From assembly GCF_902726655.1 (NCBI RefSeq), contig NZ_CACVAN010000001.1, positions 930,001 through 994,000 of the forward strand: 64,000 nucleotides of DNA, in the 5' to 3' direction. This DNA is from Virgibacillus ihumii. GTDB taxonomy: Bacteria > Bacillota > Bacilli > Bacillales > Amphibacillaceae. Under the pieces are notes generated by a model. The model did no database searches. It worked only from the letters and a program-made list of their open reading frames with translations, and was not told the DNA's origin. This document shows, piece after piece, positions 44,800-54,968 of this stretch (positions are counted from its first letter, which is position 1; the number at the start of each line of letters is the position of its first letter). The translations under genes and the position numbers were made by a program.

Positions 44800-44814
44800 T
44801 ATTTACCTCGTTCT

Positions 44815-45433
44815 TAATAATATATGTATGAAGGAATGGTCACCTAAAAAGTTAAAACTGCGGCATAGGTCCAGTTGGTTTTCCCAGACGGTTACCCTAT
44901 GTTGCCATATGGGCGGTTCCCCATTAAATCCATCTCGGCCTTGTCACCAAAAGCCGGACTGGATTACCACTTAGTCCGCACTATAATCCCATTTAGATGT
45001 CCATGAACAGTCTAGGAGATTTCCTCAACAGTCTTTGGCCGCTCCCTAGCCTCTTTTGCAATGCTGATTTCATAGGGATAAAAATAACAAACCGGTGGCC
45101 GCCGGGTTGAAATTCACAAGCCCTAATCCCCTCATCACCACTCAAGGCAGGCTACGCTGAAAACAAGGTGTCCCTTACCTCATTCTACAGGTTCATACCC
45201 CATTCCATAATGATTCCTAGGCTTAGTCACCACTACAGAGATGGGCCTCCGCGGTAATCGGGTCAACGCCCACATGCCTTTGTGGATCGCCCGAAAACCT
45301 TAACTCCCAGCACTGACCCAAGGCTGGGCGCCTCAAGCCAACACAAGGAACTTCATCGATGTGCCCTTTGGCGGATTTTTAGCCCCGCCTTGAGGAACGG
45401 AGGACTGACTAGAATACTGCACCATTCCTTTCT
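44815..45433 (-). ncRNA. OLE RNA (ornate, large, extremophilic)
   Basis: Between ispA and oapA lie about 620 bases without a protein gene. They are richer in G+C than their neighbours and full of short stems, for example 45370-45389 (GGCGG/CCGCC), 45306-45328 (CCCAGC/GCTGGG) and 44955-44978 (CGGACT/AGTCCG). Known OLE RNAs are about 600 bases long, occur in halophilic, alkaliphilic and thermophilic Firmicutes, and sit between ispA and the gene of the membrane protein OapA, exactly as here. They form a membrane ribonucleoprotein needed for growth in cold, alcohol and magnesium stress. The ends are inferred from the -10 box (45440-45445) and the oapA leader. No covariance-model search was possible. 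Confidence 0.88.
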
Positions 45434-45439
45434 GATACT

Positions 45440-45448
45440 ATTATAACA
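45440..45448 (-). promoter_or_regulatory. Extended -10 promoter of OLE RNA
   Basis: The minus strand reads TGTTATAAT, an extended -10 element with a perfect TATAAT. No good -35 box is seen 17 bases upstream, which fits extended -10 promoters. Transcription would begin near 45433, at the start of the structured region. Confidence 0.6.
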
Positions 45449-45474
45449 TATTTTGCGGGCATCATCTATACATA

Positions 45475-46365
45475 TTAATACTCACGGTTGCTGAAATGAT
45501 CAGTCAGAAGCATTAAATAAGAGGAATCTGCACCAGCATTTTTCAAAGCTTCCTTTGCCTTATTGACATAGTGCAGCTTCTTTTCAATTGCACCATCAAG
45601 ACCGAGCAATCTGGGATACGTATTCTTGTCATTTTCTTCATCACTTCCGACAGGTTTCCCTATTTTTTCCGGATCACCGGTTATGTCCAAAATATCATCC
45701 TGCACCTGAAAAATCAGCCCTAAATAATGAGCATATTCCTCCAAATATGCCAGCTGTTCAGAGGAAGCATTACCGATGAACGCACCGGCTTTGACGGCAA
45801 ATTTGACAAGTTCACCGGTTTTTAGCGTATGAATGGTTTCAAGCTCTTTCAGTGTGACTTTTTTTGTTTCGGCTTCCATATCCAAAACCTGACCCGCAAC
45901 CATTCCTTTTGGTCCACCGGCTTTGGTTAATGAACTTGTTAAAAATACTTTTTGGCGGTCAGTAAGCTTTGGATCCTGCACAATCAGCTCAAAACTGTAT
46001 GTTAATAATGCGTCACCTGCCAAAATTGCCGTAGCTTCGTCAAAAGCTTTATGGTTAGTCGGTTTTCCTCTTCTTAAATTGTCATTGTCCATTGCAGGTA
46101 AATCATCATGAATTAATGAATACGTATGAATCATTTCCAATGCTACAGCAGTTGACAATACTTTACTGCTGTCACTGCTGTAGGCGCCGCAGCTGGCCAT
46201 CATAAGTATCGGTCTGAGACGTTTGCCGCCAGCTTCAATGGAATACAGCATCGATTGCTTCAATTGCTCGGGTATTTCCAGATTGCGCAATTCATTTGTC
46301 ATTGTGTCTTCAATGATGGCCTTTCCTTCTTCAATAAAATTGTCCAGATCTGTGTGCACAATCAC
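45475..46365 (-). CDS. ispA: Farnesyl diphosphate synthase (IspA)
   Basis: A 296-residue polyprenyl synthase that builds C15 chains from C5 units. First Asp-rich motif [20 protein letters not shown] (about residue 90), second [31 protein letters not shown]. It starts with GTG inside the xseB stop (GTGA), a four-base overlap that couples translation. The usual next gene, dxs, is missing; OLE RNA follows. Confidence 0.96.
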   Translation of the reverse strand: MIVHTDLDNFIEEGKAIIEDTMTNELRNLEIPEQLKQSMLYSIEAGGKRLRPILMMASCGAYSSDSSKVLSTAVALEMIHTYSLIHDDLPAMDNDNLRRGKPTNHKAFDEATAILAGDALLTYSFELIVQDPKLTDRQKVFLTSSLTKAGGPKGMVAGQVLDMEAETKKVTLKELETIHTLKTGELVKFAVKAGAFIGNASSEQLAYLEEYAHYLGLIFQVQDDILDITGDPEKIGKPVGSDEENDKNTYPRLLGLDGAIEKKLHYVNKAKEALKNAGADSSYLMLLTDHFSNREY

Positions 46366-46595
46366 TCTTCCTCTCCAACCTCAAATATCTCAAGTTCACC
46401 CTGTTCATTAACGATTTGCGTCATCTTCTCCTGCACGTTTTTCAATTTATCATTGCATACTTTAGAGAGCTTCATTCCCTGCTGGTAGTATGTAATTGCC
46501 TTTTCCAGGGGTACATCGCCTTCTTCAAGTTTTGCTACAATTTTCTCAAGCTGATCCATTGCTTCCTCAAACGAAACATTATTTTCATTTTCCAT
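46362..46595 (-). CDS. xseB: Exodeoxyribonuclease VII small subunit (XseB)
   Basis: A 77-residue coiled-coil subunit: [40 protein letters not shown]. It binds several-fold to XseA, encoded directly upstream with an 11-base overlap. The acidic C-terminus (EIFEVGEEE) is common in halophilic relatives. Confidence 0.96.
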   Translation of the reverse strand: MENENNVSFEEAMDQLEKIVAKLEEGDVPLEKAITYYQQGMKLSKVCNDKLKNVQEKMTQIVNEQGELEIFEVGEEE

Positions 46596-47937
46596 TGTTA
46601 TCCTCCTTCACTTCCAGTACGCGGCAATCAACAGTGCCATCAGACAGTCTTACAGAAATCTGATCATCCGTGTCTATTCGTTTTACCGATTTAATAATAT
46701 CACCTGAAGTTGAGTATGGAATGGCATAGCCACGTTTCATTGTTTCCAACGGGTTTAGCAGCGTCAATTTCTCGATTGCACCGGTTAATCTTGCCGTTTT
46801 CTGTTCCATGATTTGTTTCATGAATTTATTTGTCTGTTTGACAAGCTGATTAATCTCCCTGACAGACCGATCATACTGTACAGACGGATGCTGAGCCGAT
46901 AACCTTATCTTCAGACTGGTATAAGCTTCTTTTTTTCTTTCATATTGACTTTTTTGAACTTTGTCCAAGCGTTCAACAAATTTATCCAATTCCTGTTCCT
47001 TCTGCGTAACCAGCTGCTCCGGATACCTGAAAGCATAGGATTGTCGCATCCTGTTCAACATTTGCCTGCTGCCTGCCAGCTGTTCATCCATGATTCTTGA
47101 CAGCATCCGTTCCATATTGTTTATCTTTTCCGAAAGCTCGAGTTGAGAAGGAACTGCGAGCTCAGCAGCACCGGTTGGTGTTGGGGCTCTGAGATCAGCG
47201 ACATAATCGCTTATGGTAATGTCTGTTTCATGGCCGACCGCTGAAATAACCGGAACTGTTGAACGATAAATAGCATGTGCCACAATTTCCTCATTGAAAC
47301 TCCACAATTCTTCAATCGATCCGCCTCCCCGTCCAACAATCAGCACGTCATAAATACCCGAGTTATCGGCGTTGTCAATGGCCCTCTGGATGGAGCCCGG
47401 AGATGCGACACCCTGAACAAGCACAGGAATAACCGTGACAGCTGCAATTGGATATCTTCGCCTTATCGTTGTAATAATGTCACGTACTGCTGCACCAGTT
47501 GGCGATGTGATAATTCCAATTTGCTTCGGATACTTCGGGAGTGTCTTTTTATGGTCTTTATCAAAATATCCAAGTTTGTTTAATTTTTCTTTCAATTGTT
47601 CAAAGGCAAGATACAAGGAACCGATACCATCCGGTTCCATCTGCTGTATATACAATTGATACTGGCCATAAGGCTCAAAAACGCCAATTTCACCTTTAAT
47701 TAAAACATTCATCCCATTTTCCGGAGTGAATTTCAGCCGACGGTTGTTTCCTGCAAACATAACAGATTGTATTCGGCTATTATCATCTTTAATTGTTAAA
47801 TACATATGTCCCCGGCTATGATGTTTGAAATTGGAAATTTCTCCTTTAAGCCAAATATCCTTTAAATGCGGATCCGTATCGAATTTTCTTTTAATGTATT
47901 TCGTAAGTGCAGTAACCGTCAAATACTTATCCTTCAC
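46585..47937 (-). CDS. xseA: Exodeoxyribonuclease VII large subunit (XseA)
   Basis: A 450-residue nuclease subunit. N-terminal OB domain ([32 protein letters not shown]), then the catalytic domain with [72 protein letters not shown], then a coiled coil. It degrades single-stranded DNA. Start and end overlap folD and xseB, so the unit nusB-folD-xseA-xseB-ispA is translationally linked. Confidence 0.96.
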   Translation of the reverse strand: MKDKYLTVTALTKYIKRKFDTDPHLKDIWLKGEISNFKHHSRGHMYLTIKDDNSRIQSVMFAGNNRRLKFTPENGMNVLIKGEIGVFEPYGQYQLYIQQMEPDGIGSLYLAFEQLKEKLNKLGYFDKDHKKTLPKYPKQIGIITSPTGAAVRDIITTIRRRYPIAAVTVIPVLVQGVASPGSIQRAIDNADNSGIYDVLIVGRGGGSIEELWSFNEEIVAHAIYRSTVPVISAVGHETDITISDYVADLRAPTPTGAAELAVPSQLELSEKINNMERMLSRIMDEQLAGSRQMLNRMRQSYAFRYPEQLVTQKEQELDKFVERLDKVQKSQYERKKEAYTSLKIRLSAQHPSVQYDRSVREINQLVKQTNKFMKQIMEQKTARLTGAIEKLTLLNPLETMKRGYAIPYSTSGDIIKSVKRIDTDDQISVRLSDGTVDCRVLEVKEDNNGK

Positions 47938-48785
47938 TGATGAAATCCTTTCGCAGCTTTGATTGTATTTTTCAACAGCATCGTAATTGTCATTGGACCG
48001 ACACCTCTGGGAACCGGGGTAATATAAGCTGCTTTTTGCTTCACGCTGTCAAAATCAACATCGCCTGTCAGACTGCCGTCATCCAAACGGTTAATTCCAA
48101 CATCGATAATGGCTGCCCCTTCTTTCACAAACCTTTCATCAATCGCATTTGGTCTGCCGACTGCCGCGATCAAAATATCCGCATTTCTCGCATGCTCAGC
48201 TAAGTTTGTTGTTTTTGAATGGCAATACGTAACGGTAGCATTTTCATTAAGCAGCAATTGACCAACCGGTTTACCAACAATATTGCTCCGACCGATAATA
48301 ACTGCATTTTTCCCTTCAATTGAAATCTGTCTTGATTTTAGCATCGTTACAATCCCGTGCGGTGTACATGGAAGGAATGTGTCTTTTCCGGTCATCATTC
48401 TTCCAATATTCACAGGATGAAAACCGTCGACATCCTTTTCCGGATCAATCGCTTCGATAATGTGCTGCTCATGAATATGCGAAGGAAGTGGCAATTGAAC
48501 CAGGATACCATGGACAGCGTTATTCTGATTCAAATCATCAATTTGTTTTAATAATTCCTCTTCGGTCGTTGAAGCAGGCAGTTCGATTAATTCTGATGAT
48601 ATACCAGTTTCATAGGAAGCTTTTTCCTTACCTCTTATGTACGATTTTGAGGCAGGGTCATCACCAATTAAAATAACGGTTAAATGCGGAGTGATTCCCT
48701 GTTCTTTCAGTTGAGAGACTTCTTCAGTCATCTCAAGACGAAGTTTTTGTGATAATTCTTTCCCGTTAATAACCTCTGCAGTCAT
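47934..48785 (-). CDS. folD: Methylenetetrahydrofolate dehydrogenase/cyclohydrolase (FolD)
   Basis: A 283-residue bifunctional folate enzyme. It has SYIRGKEKASYETGI with the catalytic Lys, GILVQLPLPSHI, PEKDVDGFHPVNIGRM, the NADP fold NAVIIGRSNIVGKPVGQLLL and the end TPVPRGVGPMTITMLLKNT. I choose the ATG at 48785 after AAGGAGATGGGG; seven extra upstream codons overlap nusB. Confidence 0.97.
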   Translation of the reverse strand: MTAEVINGKELSQKLRLEMTEEVSQLKEQGITPHLTVILIGDDPASKSYIRGKEKASYETGISSELIELPASTTEEELLKQIDDLNQNNAVHGILVQLPLPSHIHEQHIIEAIDPEKDVDGFHPVNIGRMMTGKDTFLPCTPHGIVTMLKSRQISIEGKNAVIIGRSNIVGKPVGQLLLNENATVTYCHSKTTNLAEHARNADILIAAVGRPNAIDERFVKEGAAIIDVGINRLDDGSLTGDVDFDSVKQKAAYITPVPRGVGPMTITMLLKNTIKAAKGFHQ

Positions 48786-48802
48786 TTCCCCATCTCCTTT
48801 TT

Positions 48803-49186
48803 TCACACTATAATATTGGATAGAACACCATTGACAAATTTTCCGGATTTCTCATCTCCGTACACATTAGCCAACTCCACCGCTTCATTTATAGAAACAC
48901 CAGCCGGAATATCATCCTCATATTTAATTTCATAAATCGCAATTCTAAGAATAGTTTTTTCCACAGATGCTATCCGATCGATTGACCAATTATCTAAATG
49001 GTCCGCAATCGTGTTATCGATTTTTTCTTTGTGTGCTGCCACACCCTGAACAAGTGTCATTAAAAACTCATCTATTTCCAATGTTTCCAGATGATCCTCC
49101 ATCGCCTGTTTAGGGTCATTGTTATTTACATCCAATTGAAACAGGATTTGAAGTGCTTGTTCTCTTGCTGCATGACGTTTCATCAT
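48803..49186 (-). CDS. nusB: Transcription antitermination factor NusB
   Basis: A 127-residue helical protein ([74 protein letters not shown]). It binds boxA RNA with NusE for ribosomal RNA antitermination. First gene of the nusB-folD-xseA-xseB-ispA cluster. The strong AAAGGAGCAA ribosome site favours either of the two adjacent ATGs. Confidence 0.95.
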   Translation of the reverse strand: MMKRHAAREQALQILFQLDVNNNDPKQAMEDHLETLEIDEFLMTLVQGVAAHKEKIDNTIADHLDNWSIDRIASVEKTILRIAIYEIKYEDDIPAGVSINEAVELANVYGDEKSGKFVNGVLSNIIV

Positions 49187-49306
49187 CCATTGCTCCTTTT
49201 AAGTCATATCTCAGTTAAAATAATAACATGAATATTTATGCAAAGCCACATGCATTTCAGGCTGCAACTAATGCAATTATTACCTTACATTCATTAGAAC
49301 GAAATG

Positions 49307-49338
49307 AAGGCCAAGGGAGTGTCTCCCCTGACCTTAAA
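49307..49338 (-). terminator. Hairpin after asp23
   Basis: On the minus strand AAGGTCAGGGGAG and CTCCCTTGGCCTT pair with two imperfect positions around ACA. The following bases (CATTTCG) give only a weak T-run. It lies just after the asp23 stop at 49343. Confidence 0.5.
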
Positions 49339-49342
49339 CCTG

Positions 49343-49738
49343 CTAATCGTTATCTTCTGTCTCATCATCCATTTGAATTCCCACAACATGGATATTTATT
49401 TCGTTTATCTCCAGGGCGGTCATATTTTTTAGCGTCTGGCGGATATTATCCTGCACTTTTTGTGCCACCTGAGGGATGGAAACGCCGAAATTCAACACTA
49501 CAAACAAGTCAATGAGTATTCCATCATCAGTCAGTTCCACTTTAACCCCTTTACTGTGGGACTTTTTACCAAACCGTTCAACAACACCGGTGGCAAAATT
49601 ACCCCGCATTGACGAAAGGCCTTCCACCTCTGAAGCTGCAATACCGGTTATTACTTCAATGACCTCCGGAGCTATCTCTACCTTGCCAAGACTCGCATCT
49701 CCACTAACATCCAATAAAGGCTGTTCACTCATACTCAA
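49343..49738 (-). CDS. yqhY: Asp23/Gls24-family envelope stress protein (YqhY)
   Basis: A 131-residue protein: LGKVEIAPEVIEVITGIAASEVEGLSSM, VVERFGKKSHSKGVKVELTDDGILIDLFVVLNFG, VSIPQVAQKVQDNIRQTLKNMTALEI. In Bacillus and Listeria it lies downstream of accBC and is linked to control of acetyl-CoA carboxylase, as genetic work on yqhY suggested. It follows accC by 9 bases, so it belongs to the accBC unit. Confidence 0.93.
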   Translation of the reverse strand: MSMSEQPLLDVSGDASLGKVEIAPEVIEVITGIAASEVEGLSSMRGNFATGVVERFGKKSHSKGVKVELTDDGILIDLFVVLNFGVSIPQVAQKVQDNIRQTLKNMTALEINEINIHVVGIQMDDETEDND

Positions 49739-49747
49739 ACTCCTCCT

Positions 49748-51109
49748 TTACGCATCCTTCTTTTCTTCAATCGGGTTCTCCTCCAGGAACTTCGTATTAA
49801 AGTCACCATTTATGAAAACGTCGTGTTCCATAATTTGACGATGAAATGGAATTGTCGTATGAACACCTTCAACAACATACTCATCCAGCGAGCGGCGCAT
49901 ACAGTTTATTGCCTCTTCACGAGTCGGTCCGTACGTAATTAGTTTTGCGACCATGGAATCATAAAAAGGTGGTATGCTGTATTCCGGATATACCGCGGAA
50001 TCGACACGCACTCCTAACCCGCCCGGCGGAAGATATGTTTTAATTTTTCCAGGTGAAGGCATAAAGTTCTTATATGGGTTTTCCGCATTGATTCTGCATT
50101 CAATTGCCCATCCATCAAATTCAATTTCTTCCTGTGTGAAAGAAAGTTTTTGGTTATTTGCGATGTTAATTTGTTCTTTAATTAAGTCAACACCGGTAAC
50201 CATTTCTGTAACAGGATGTTCCACCTGGATACGGGTATTCATTTCCATGAAGTAAAATTCATGTGTTTTGCGATCAAAGATGTATTCAATCGTACCTGCA
50301 CCTACATAATCAACTGCCTTTGCAGCCTTAACCGATGCATCCCCCATTTTTTTACGAATCTCAGGTGTCAATGCTGGTGAAGGTGACTCTTCTACCAGCT
50401 TTTGCAGTCTGCGTTGAATGGAGCAATCCCGTTCACCAAGATGGATTACATTTCCATGTTGGTCAGCCAGTATTTGGATTTCCACGTGGCGAAAATCTTG
50501 AATATATTTTTCAAGATACACGCCAGGGTTCCCAAATGCAGTTTCAGCTTCCTTTTGGGTTACCCGAATCCCCTTCAGCAAGTCTTCCTCGTTTTCAGCG
50601 ACGCGAATACCCTTTCCACCGCCGCCTGCTGTTGCCTTAATAATTACCGGATAACCAATATCCGCTGCCACTTTGATTGCCTCTTCTTCGTTTTCAATAA
50701 TACCTTCCGAGCCGGGTACTACCGGAACATTGGCTTTTTTCATCGTCTCCCTCGCAACATCTTTTACACCCATCTTTTGAATCGCCACGGAACTGGGACC
50801 GACAAAAGTAATATTACATGCCTTGCATATTTCCGCAAAATCCGCATTCTCAGCCAAAAAACCATAACCCGGATGAATGGCATCCACTTTAGTTGATGTT
50901 GCCACACTCATTATATTAGTAAAATTAAGGTAACTGTCCTTACTGAGTGTAGGACCGATACAATACGCTTCGTCTGCCAGCTGAACATGCAGAGCATCTT
51001 TATCCGCCTCTGAATATACCGCTACCGTTTCGATATTCATTTCTTTACAGGCACGGATAATTCGAACAGCTATTTCGCCTCTGTTAGCAATTAACAGCTT
51101 CTCAATCAC
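49748..51109 (-). CDS. accC: Acetyl-CoA carboxylase biotin carboxylase subunit (AccC)
   Basis: A 453-residue biotin carboxylase: [40 protein letters not shown]-grasp loop [38 protein letters not shown], and [25 protein letters not shown]. It loads CO2 on biotin of AccB, encoded 13 bases upstream. It is the only biotin carboxylase in the window, so it may also serve the carboxyltransferase at 21546; this is a guess. Confidence 0.97.
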   Translation of the reverse strand: MIEKLLIANRGEIAVRIIRACKEMNIETVAVYSEADKDALHVQLADEAYCIGPTLSKDSYLNFTNIMSVATSTKVDAIHPGYGFLAENADFAEICKACNITFVGPSSVAIQKMGVKDVARETMKKANVPVVPGSEGIIENEEEAIKVAADIGYPVIIKATAGGGGKGIRVAENEEDLLKGIRVTQKEAETAFGNPGVYLEKYIQDFRHVEIQILADQHGNVIHLGERDCSIQRRLQKLVEESPSPALTPEIRKKMGDASVKAAKAVDYVGAGTIEYIFDRKTHEFYFMEMNTRIQVEHPVTEMVTGVDLIKEQINIANNQKLSFTQEEIEFDGWAIECRINAENPYKNFMPSPGKIKTYLPPGGLGVRVDSAVYPEYSIPPFYDSMVAKLITYGPTREEAINCMRRSLDEYVVEGVHTTIPFHRQIMEHDVFINGDFNTKFLEENPIEEKKDA

Positions 51110-51122
51110 AAGCTACATCCCC

Positions 51123-51629
51123 TTATTTCGTCTTAACTCTGAATAATGGCTGACCGTACTCCACAAGTTCGCCATCTTTCACTAATACGTCAACAATTTC
51201 ACCTGATACTTCCGCTTCAATTTCATTAAATAGTTTCATCGCTTCTACTATACAAACAATCGTATCCTTCTCGACTTTTGCACCTTTACTGACATATGGA
51301 TCGCTCTCCGGATTTGGTGAAGAATACATTGTACCGACCATTGGAGAAACAATCTCATAATCATAGTCTGCTGTTACTTCTTCATTTTCGGCCTTTTCAG
51401 TATGTACAGGCTCTTCCTTCTCCTCCACCTTTGCTTCAGGCTCTCTTACTTCAGGTGTCTCAACCGGACGGTCAACTGATTTTTGTTCCTGTACAACAGG
51501 CGCAACAGCTGAATTCGCACCTGATTTTTTCATGGTGACGGTTGCACCGTCTGATTCATAGGTGAATTCATCAATCGCTGATTGATCGACTAATTTTATT
51601 AATTCACGTATTTCCTGTACTTTTAACAT
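51123..51629 (-). CDS. accB: Biotin carboxyl carrier protein (AccB)
   Basis: A 168-residue carrier. N-terminal helix [24 protein letters not shown], an acidic Pro/Glu linker (residues 40-85), then the biotinyl domain with [23 protein letters not shown] and the modified Lys in [14 protein letters not shown] choose the ATG at 51629 after AAGGGGTG; the eight upstream codons form that ribosome site. Confidence 0.96.
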   Translation of the reverse strand: MLKVQEIRELIKLVDQSAIDEFTYESDGATVTMKKSGANSAVAPVVQEQKSVDRPVETPEVREPEAKVEEKEEPVHTEKAENEEVTADYDYEIVSPMVGTMYSSPNPESDPYVSKGAKVEKDTIVCIVEAMKLFNEIEAEVSGEIVDVLVKDGELVEYGQPLFRVKTK

Positions 51630-51865
51630 TACTTTTGGCACCCCTTCACTCATTACAATTGATGATTACAGAAATAATAGTTCACTGTTTACATTTTACG
51701 ACAAGCCTACTTCGAACTTCAACCATGCTTGTTTCTTCACTCGTAAAACGTTTCCACGAATAATTATATCAGTGTTCACCAGATTATGCGAATAATTTTC
51801 ATACGCTGAAAAAAGAATCGCCCATGTCAAATTTTTTCCCCCGTAAACCATTCAAGGTGACAAAA

Positions 51866-51900
51866 ACGAAAAAAACCGGACATCTGTTTAGTCCGGTTTT
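51866..51900 (-). terminator. Terminator of the spoIIIA operon
   Basis: AAAACCGGAC pairs perfectly with GTCCGGTTTT around a 9-base loop; TTTTTTTCG follows on the minus strand. It lies 18 bases after spoIIIAH and isolates accBC from the sporulation operon. Confidence 0.92.
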
Positions 51901-51918
51901 GCTATCCGTTTCCATTAA

Positions 51919-52473
51919 TTATCCTTCAACAGGTTGTCTGTCAACCCTGACCGGGATATCACCAAATTCATCATAAACCTTCTGCATTATATTTACCACT
52001 TCCGTTTCAGATAGTTTCTTTCCTGCTTTAACGTGGACCAATACTTTATCTTCATCATAGCGGACAAGAACATCTTTATAATCTTTTGACGCTATAATGG
52101 ATTTTTCCAGAATGGCTTCTTTGGAAGTATATTCATCAAGCTGGTTCATTTTACTGCGTGCTTCATTTTTTTCCTGGATAGAAGCACTGCTGGAAGCTAC
52201 CACATTATCCAGTCGATCTTTTACTTTGCTTCTTTCGTTTTGAATCTCCATACGAATCATCGTAAAGAGCTGATCCTCTCCCTTATTGGAGATGTCGTTG
52301 ACTTTAGCTTCATCCTCACTGGCTTTATCTGACGATGACGCCTGTTCTGTTTCATTGTTACCATCATCTACATAGGCGAAATCTCCTCCGCTTGGTGAAG
52401 TTACATAATATACACTTAATACAATCATCAAACTCAACATCGTTAACAGCCATACAGTTTGTTTCTTTAACAT
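51919..52473 (-). CDS. spoIIIAH: Stage III sporulation protein AH (SpoIIIAH)
   Basis: A 184-residue protein with one N-terminal membrane helix (QTVWLLTMLSLMIVLSVYYVTS), an acidic linker (residues 30-65) and the ring-building domain (residues 70-184, RSKVKDRLDNVVASSSAS, KEAILEKSIIASKDYKDVLVRYDEDKVLVHVKA). It lies in the mother-cell membrane and binds forespore SpoIIQ to form the feeding-tube channel. The last gene of the operon. Confidence 0.94.
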   Translation of the reverse strand: MLKKQTVWLLTMLSLMIVLSVYYVTSPSGGDFAYVDDGNNETEQASSSDKASEDEAKVNDISNKGEDQLFTMIRMEIQNERSKVKDRLDNVVASSSASIQEKNEARSKMNQLDEYTSKEAILEKSIIASKDYKDVLVRYDEDKVLVHVKAGKKLSETEVVNIMQKVYDEFGDIPVRVDRQPVEG

Positions 52474-52485
52474 AATTCCATCCTC

Positions 52486-53121
52486 CTAATTTTTTGGCAT
52501 TACAGAAACTCTATGTGTTGGAACATCAAGTACTTTGGAAACAGCGTCTATAACCCACTTTTTTACCGTTGCATGATCTACACCCTCAGCAACAATAAAT
52601 ACCCCCCTTACTTCCGGTTTTTTGGTTTGAATGAGCAGCGGCACCTCCTTGTCTCCCTGCCTTACCAGGACAACTTGTGTTTCTTTTGAACTGTCTTCAA
52701 TTTCTCTTGTTCCACCTTGCTTGTCGGTTTCTTTTGTTGTCTGCTGGCCGGTAATCAGATTCTTTTCATATACCTTAATTTTTGTTGAATTCAAGTTCAC
52801 CATTACTTCCGTCTCGGAAACGCCGTTGATTTTGTTAAGCATGTCCGTCAATTCCTTTTCATAACTTGCTTCGATTTCACTTACATCTGAAGAATTTTTG
52901 GACTTACCGGAAAAAGTTTCAGTTGCAGGTTTTTCTGTCTGTTCCGGAATATTACGAATTGTTTTTTGTTGTTCTTCAGGCTCTGAGGAAAAAGAATTTC
53001 CGATTATGATTAACAACAGACCTATTAGACCAATGATGACAATATAACCACTTTTCCTGGACAGCTTGTCTGATTGCTCAGGCTTTTTGGATCGTAAAAA
53101 ACGTAATAATTTATCCTTCAA
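52486..53121 (-). CDS. spoIIIAG: Stage III sporulation protein AG (SpoIIIAG)
   Basis: A 211-residue protein with one membrane helix (GYIVIIGLIGLLLIIIGNSF) and a ring-building domain (SYEKELTDMLNKINGVSETEVMVNLNSTKIKVYEK, VRGVFIVAEGVDHATVKKWVIDAVSKVLDVPTHRVSVMP). It forms a large ring in the SpoIIIA-SpoIIQ complex. I choose the TTG at 53121 after GGGAGGGAGG; the upstream ATG overlaps that ribosome site. Confidence 0.94.
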   Translation of the reverse strand: MKDKLLRFLRSKKPEQSDKLSRKSGYIVIIGLIGLLLIIIGNSFSSEPEEQQKTIRNIPEQTEKPATETFSGKSKNSSDVSEIEASYEKELTDMLNKINGVSETEVMVNLNSTKIKVYEKNLITGQQTTKETDKQGGTREIEDSSKETQVVLVRQGDKEVPLLIQTKKPEVRGVFIVAEGVDHATVKKWVIDAVSKVLDVPTHRVSVMPKN

Positions 53122-53744
53122 GTTGACCCTCCCTCCCATTTAACCGTAAGTTTCAGCTTTTCTTCGGGGATTTCCCACACTTTATAAAGCAGTGATTTTA
53201 TCCCGTCCAGCTCATTTCCTGTTTTGCTGATGACCGACTTGTCCGTGTTAATGGTGATTTCCTCCACGGTATCCACTGTTACCCCATCATTTTTTGCTTC
53301 CTTTACATAGACAACTACCTCCGAAAGATTTTCATATGTGAGTTCATCTTCGGTTCTAAATTGATAATTGATGTCAGAAATTTGTGCCTGATAATTACTT
53401 TTCAGCGGATCGTCAGCCAATTTTTTTAATTTTGAGGTCATCTGTTCTAATACATATGCATGTTGTGATGCTTGTATTTCATTTTTTTGTGTTTTCATCT
53501 TATTTTTTACCTGATTCGCTGCGGTATTTTCCTTTTCAATTTGTTGGAATGTTGTCGTGACAGCTTGTTGAATATTCACATCAAATAAATAAAAGACCGG
53601 TTTTAATAAAATAAGTATTAAAATCAGTCCGACAACAAGTTTGATATACTTCTTCATAGATGTTGCCGGTATCAGCAGGTCGATAATCGAGGCCAAAAGC
53701 ACAAAAATAATAATTTTGCTGACCCAATCAACTAATATTTCCAT
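53118..53744 (-). CDS. spoIIIAF: Stage III sporulation protein AF (SpoIIIAF)
   Basis: A 208-residue protein with two N-terminal membrane helices (WVSKIIIFVLLASIIDLLIP and YIKLVVGLILILILLKPVFYLF) and a soluble domain with a small ring-building fold (TYENLSEVVVYVKEAKNDGVTVDTVEEITI). The ATG at 53744 follows TAGGGGGAAA. It overlaps spoIIIAG by four bases. Confidence 0.93.
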   Translation of the reverse strand: MEILVDWVSKIIIFVLLASIIDLLIPATSMKKYIKLVVGLILILILLKPVFYLFDVNIQQAVTTTFQQIEKENTAANQVKNKMKTQKNEIQASQHAYVLEQMTSKLKKLADDPLKSNYQAQISDINYQFRTEDELTYENLSEVVVYVKEAKNDGVTVDTVEEITINTDKSVISKTGNELDGIKSLLYKVWEIPEEKLKLTVKWEGGST

Positions 53745-53754
53745 CAGTTTCCCC

Positions 53755-54939
53755 CTAACGAAGGAGCAATGTAATGTTACTTGCTGCAACCAATATGACT
53801 ACTGCCAAAAAAAACATTAATGTCACTGTCAGCAAGCAAGCCAGAATGTACAACATATATCTGCTTATCGTGTTGAGACTGGTAATTAATGGCCCGTCCC
53901 CCACAGGCTGAAGAACGGCTGCAGCAAGTTTATATGTTATAGCAATGGCAACAATCTTCAGCGCTGGAAAAATGGCAATAAATACAATAATCACAACTCC
54001 GACAATTCCAACAGCATTTTTCAATAACAGGGACGCACTCAATATCGTGTCAGCAGCATCTGTAAACGTTCGTCCAACAACAGGTATAAAATTTCCGGTT
54101 ATAAACTTGGTTGTCTTCATCGCAACACCATCCTGAATGGCACTTGATGCCCCCTGAACAGACATTACCCCCAGAAAAACGGTTAAAAAAACACCTAACG
54201 TTCCCATTCCCACCGTTTTAAACAAATTGGCCAGATGGGTAACCTTATAATTTTCATTCAAACTACTGACAATTAACAATAATGCTGATAAGAACAATAA
54301 AGGCAAAATAAATTTTGAAACCAGCACACCGCTCGAATGAATCAGAAACACAATAATCGGGTGAAAAAAGGAAACAGTAATAACATTGCCAAGTGTCGCC
54401 ATCAGCCCAAGCATGAGCGGAAGCAACGCAATCATGAATCCGCTCATCGTATCAACGGCAGCTTTAGCATAGGATACAGCCAGATAAAAGCTGTTTAATG
54501 CCAGAAATATTAATACAATATAAACAACGTAATAAGCAATTTTACTAACTGCGCTTTGCTCAAAAGCGGTATGCATGGTTTGCAGAACAATTGAAAACAA
54601 AGCAAGCATAAGCAACAATCCCAAAAGTTTTCCATTAACAATCAATTCATGCAGTAAATATTCAACCAAACCTTTTACAGTACTCTTTACAGATAATGAA
54701 CCATTATCCTTGATGAATTCTGCGATAGTTGTTTTCTCAAGAACAGGCAAGTATCCATCATATTGATTTACAAGTTTTTGCCAATACTGCTGAACACCAT
54801 CAAGTGAAATGTTATCCACCATCTGTTTTTCGGTTGCTTCAGAAGCTTCAGGATCGGGGGTGGCATAAACCGATGACTGAGCTGAGAAGAGAAGTATCAC
54901 AGTGAATAAGACAAAAACAATCCATTTATTTCGTACCAT
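53755..54939 (-). CDS. spoIIIAE: Stage III sporulation protein AE (SpoIIIAE)
   Basis: A 394-residue polytopic protein. A signal peptide (WIVFVLFTVILLFSAQSSVYA) is followed by seven or so membrane segments (for example LLGLLLMLALFSIVLQTM, AYYVVYIVLIFLALNSFYLAVSYAK, FMIALLPLMLGLMATLGNVITVSFFHPIIVFL, NAVGIVGVVIIVFIAIFPALKIVAIAI). The string FITGNFIPVVGRTFTDAADTIL is a family signature. It is the permease-like part of the SpoIIIA complex. Confidence 0.95.
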   Translation of the reverse strand: MVRNKWIVFVLFTVILLFSAQSSVYATPDPEASEATEKQMVDNISLDGVQQYWQKLVNQYDGYLPVLEKTTIAEFIKDNGSLSVKSTVKGLVEYLLHELIVNGKLLGLLLMLALFSIVLQTMHTAFEQSAVSKIAYYVVYIVLIFLALNSFYLAVSYAKAAVDTMSGFMIALLPLMLGLMATLGNVITVSFFHPIIVFLIHSSGVLVSKFILPLLFLSALLLIVSSLNENYKVTHLANLFKTVGMGTLGVFLTVFLGVMSVQGASSAIQDGVAMKTTKFITGNFIPVVGRTFTDAADTILSASLLLKNAVGIVGVVIIVFIAIFPALKIVAIAITYKLAAAVLQPVGDGPLITSLNTISRYMLYILACLLTVTLMFFLAVVILVAASNITLLLR

Positions 54940-54968
54940 TCACATTAAATACTCCTTTCAGTAACAGG

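Noticed and set aside
44702..44974. Plus-strand frame of 90 codons over oapA and OLE
   Set aside because: Antisense to oapA and to structured OLE sequence, no ribosome site.
49228..49515. Plus-strand frame of 95 codons between nusB and yqhY
   Set aside because: It overlaps the yqhY gene antisense and has no ribosome site.
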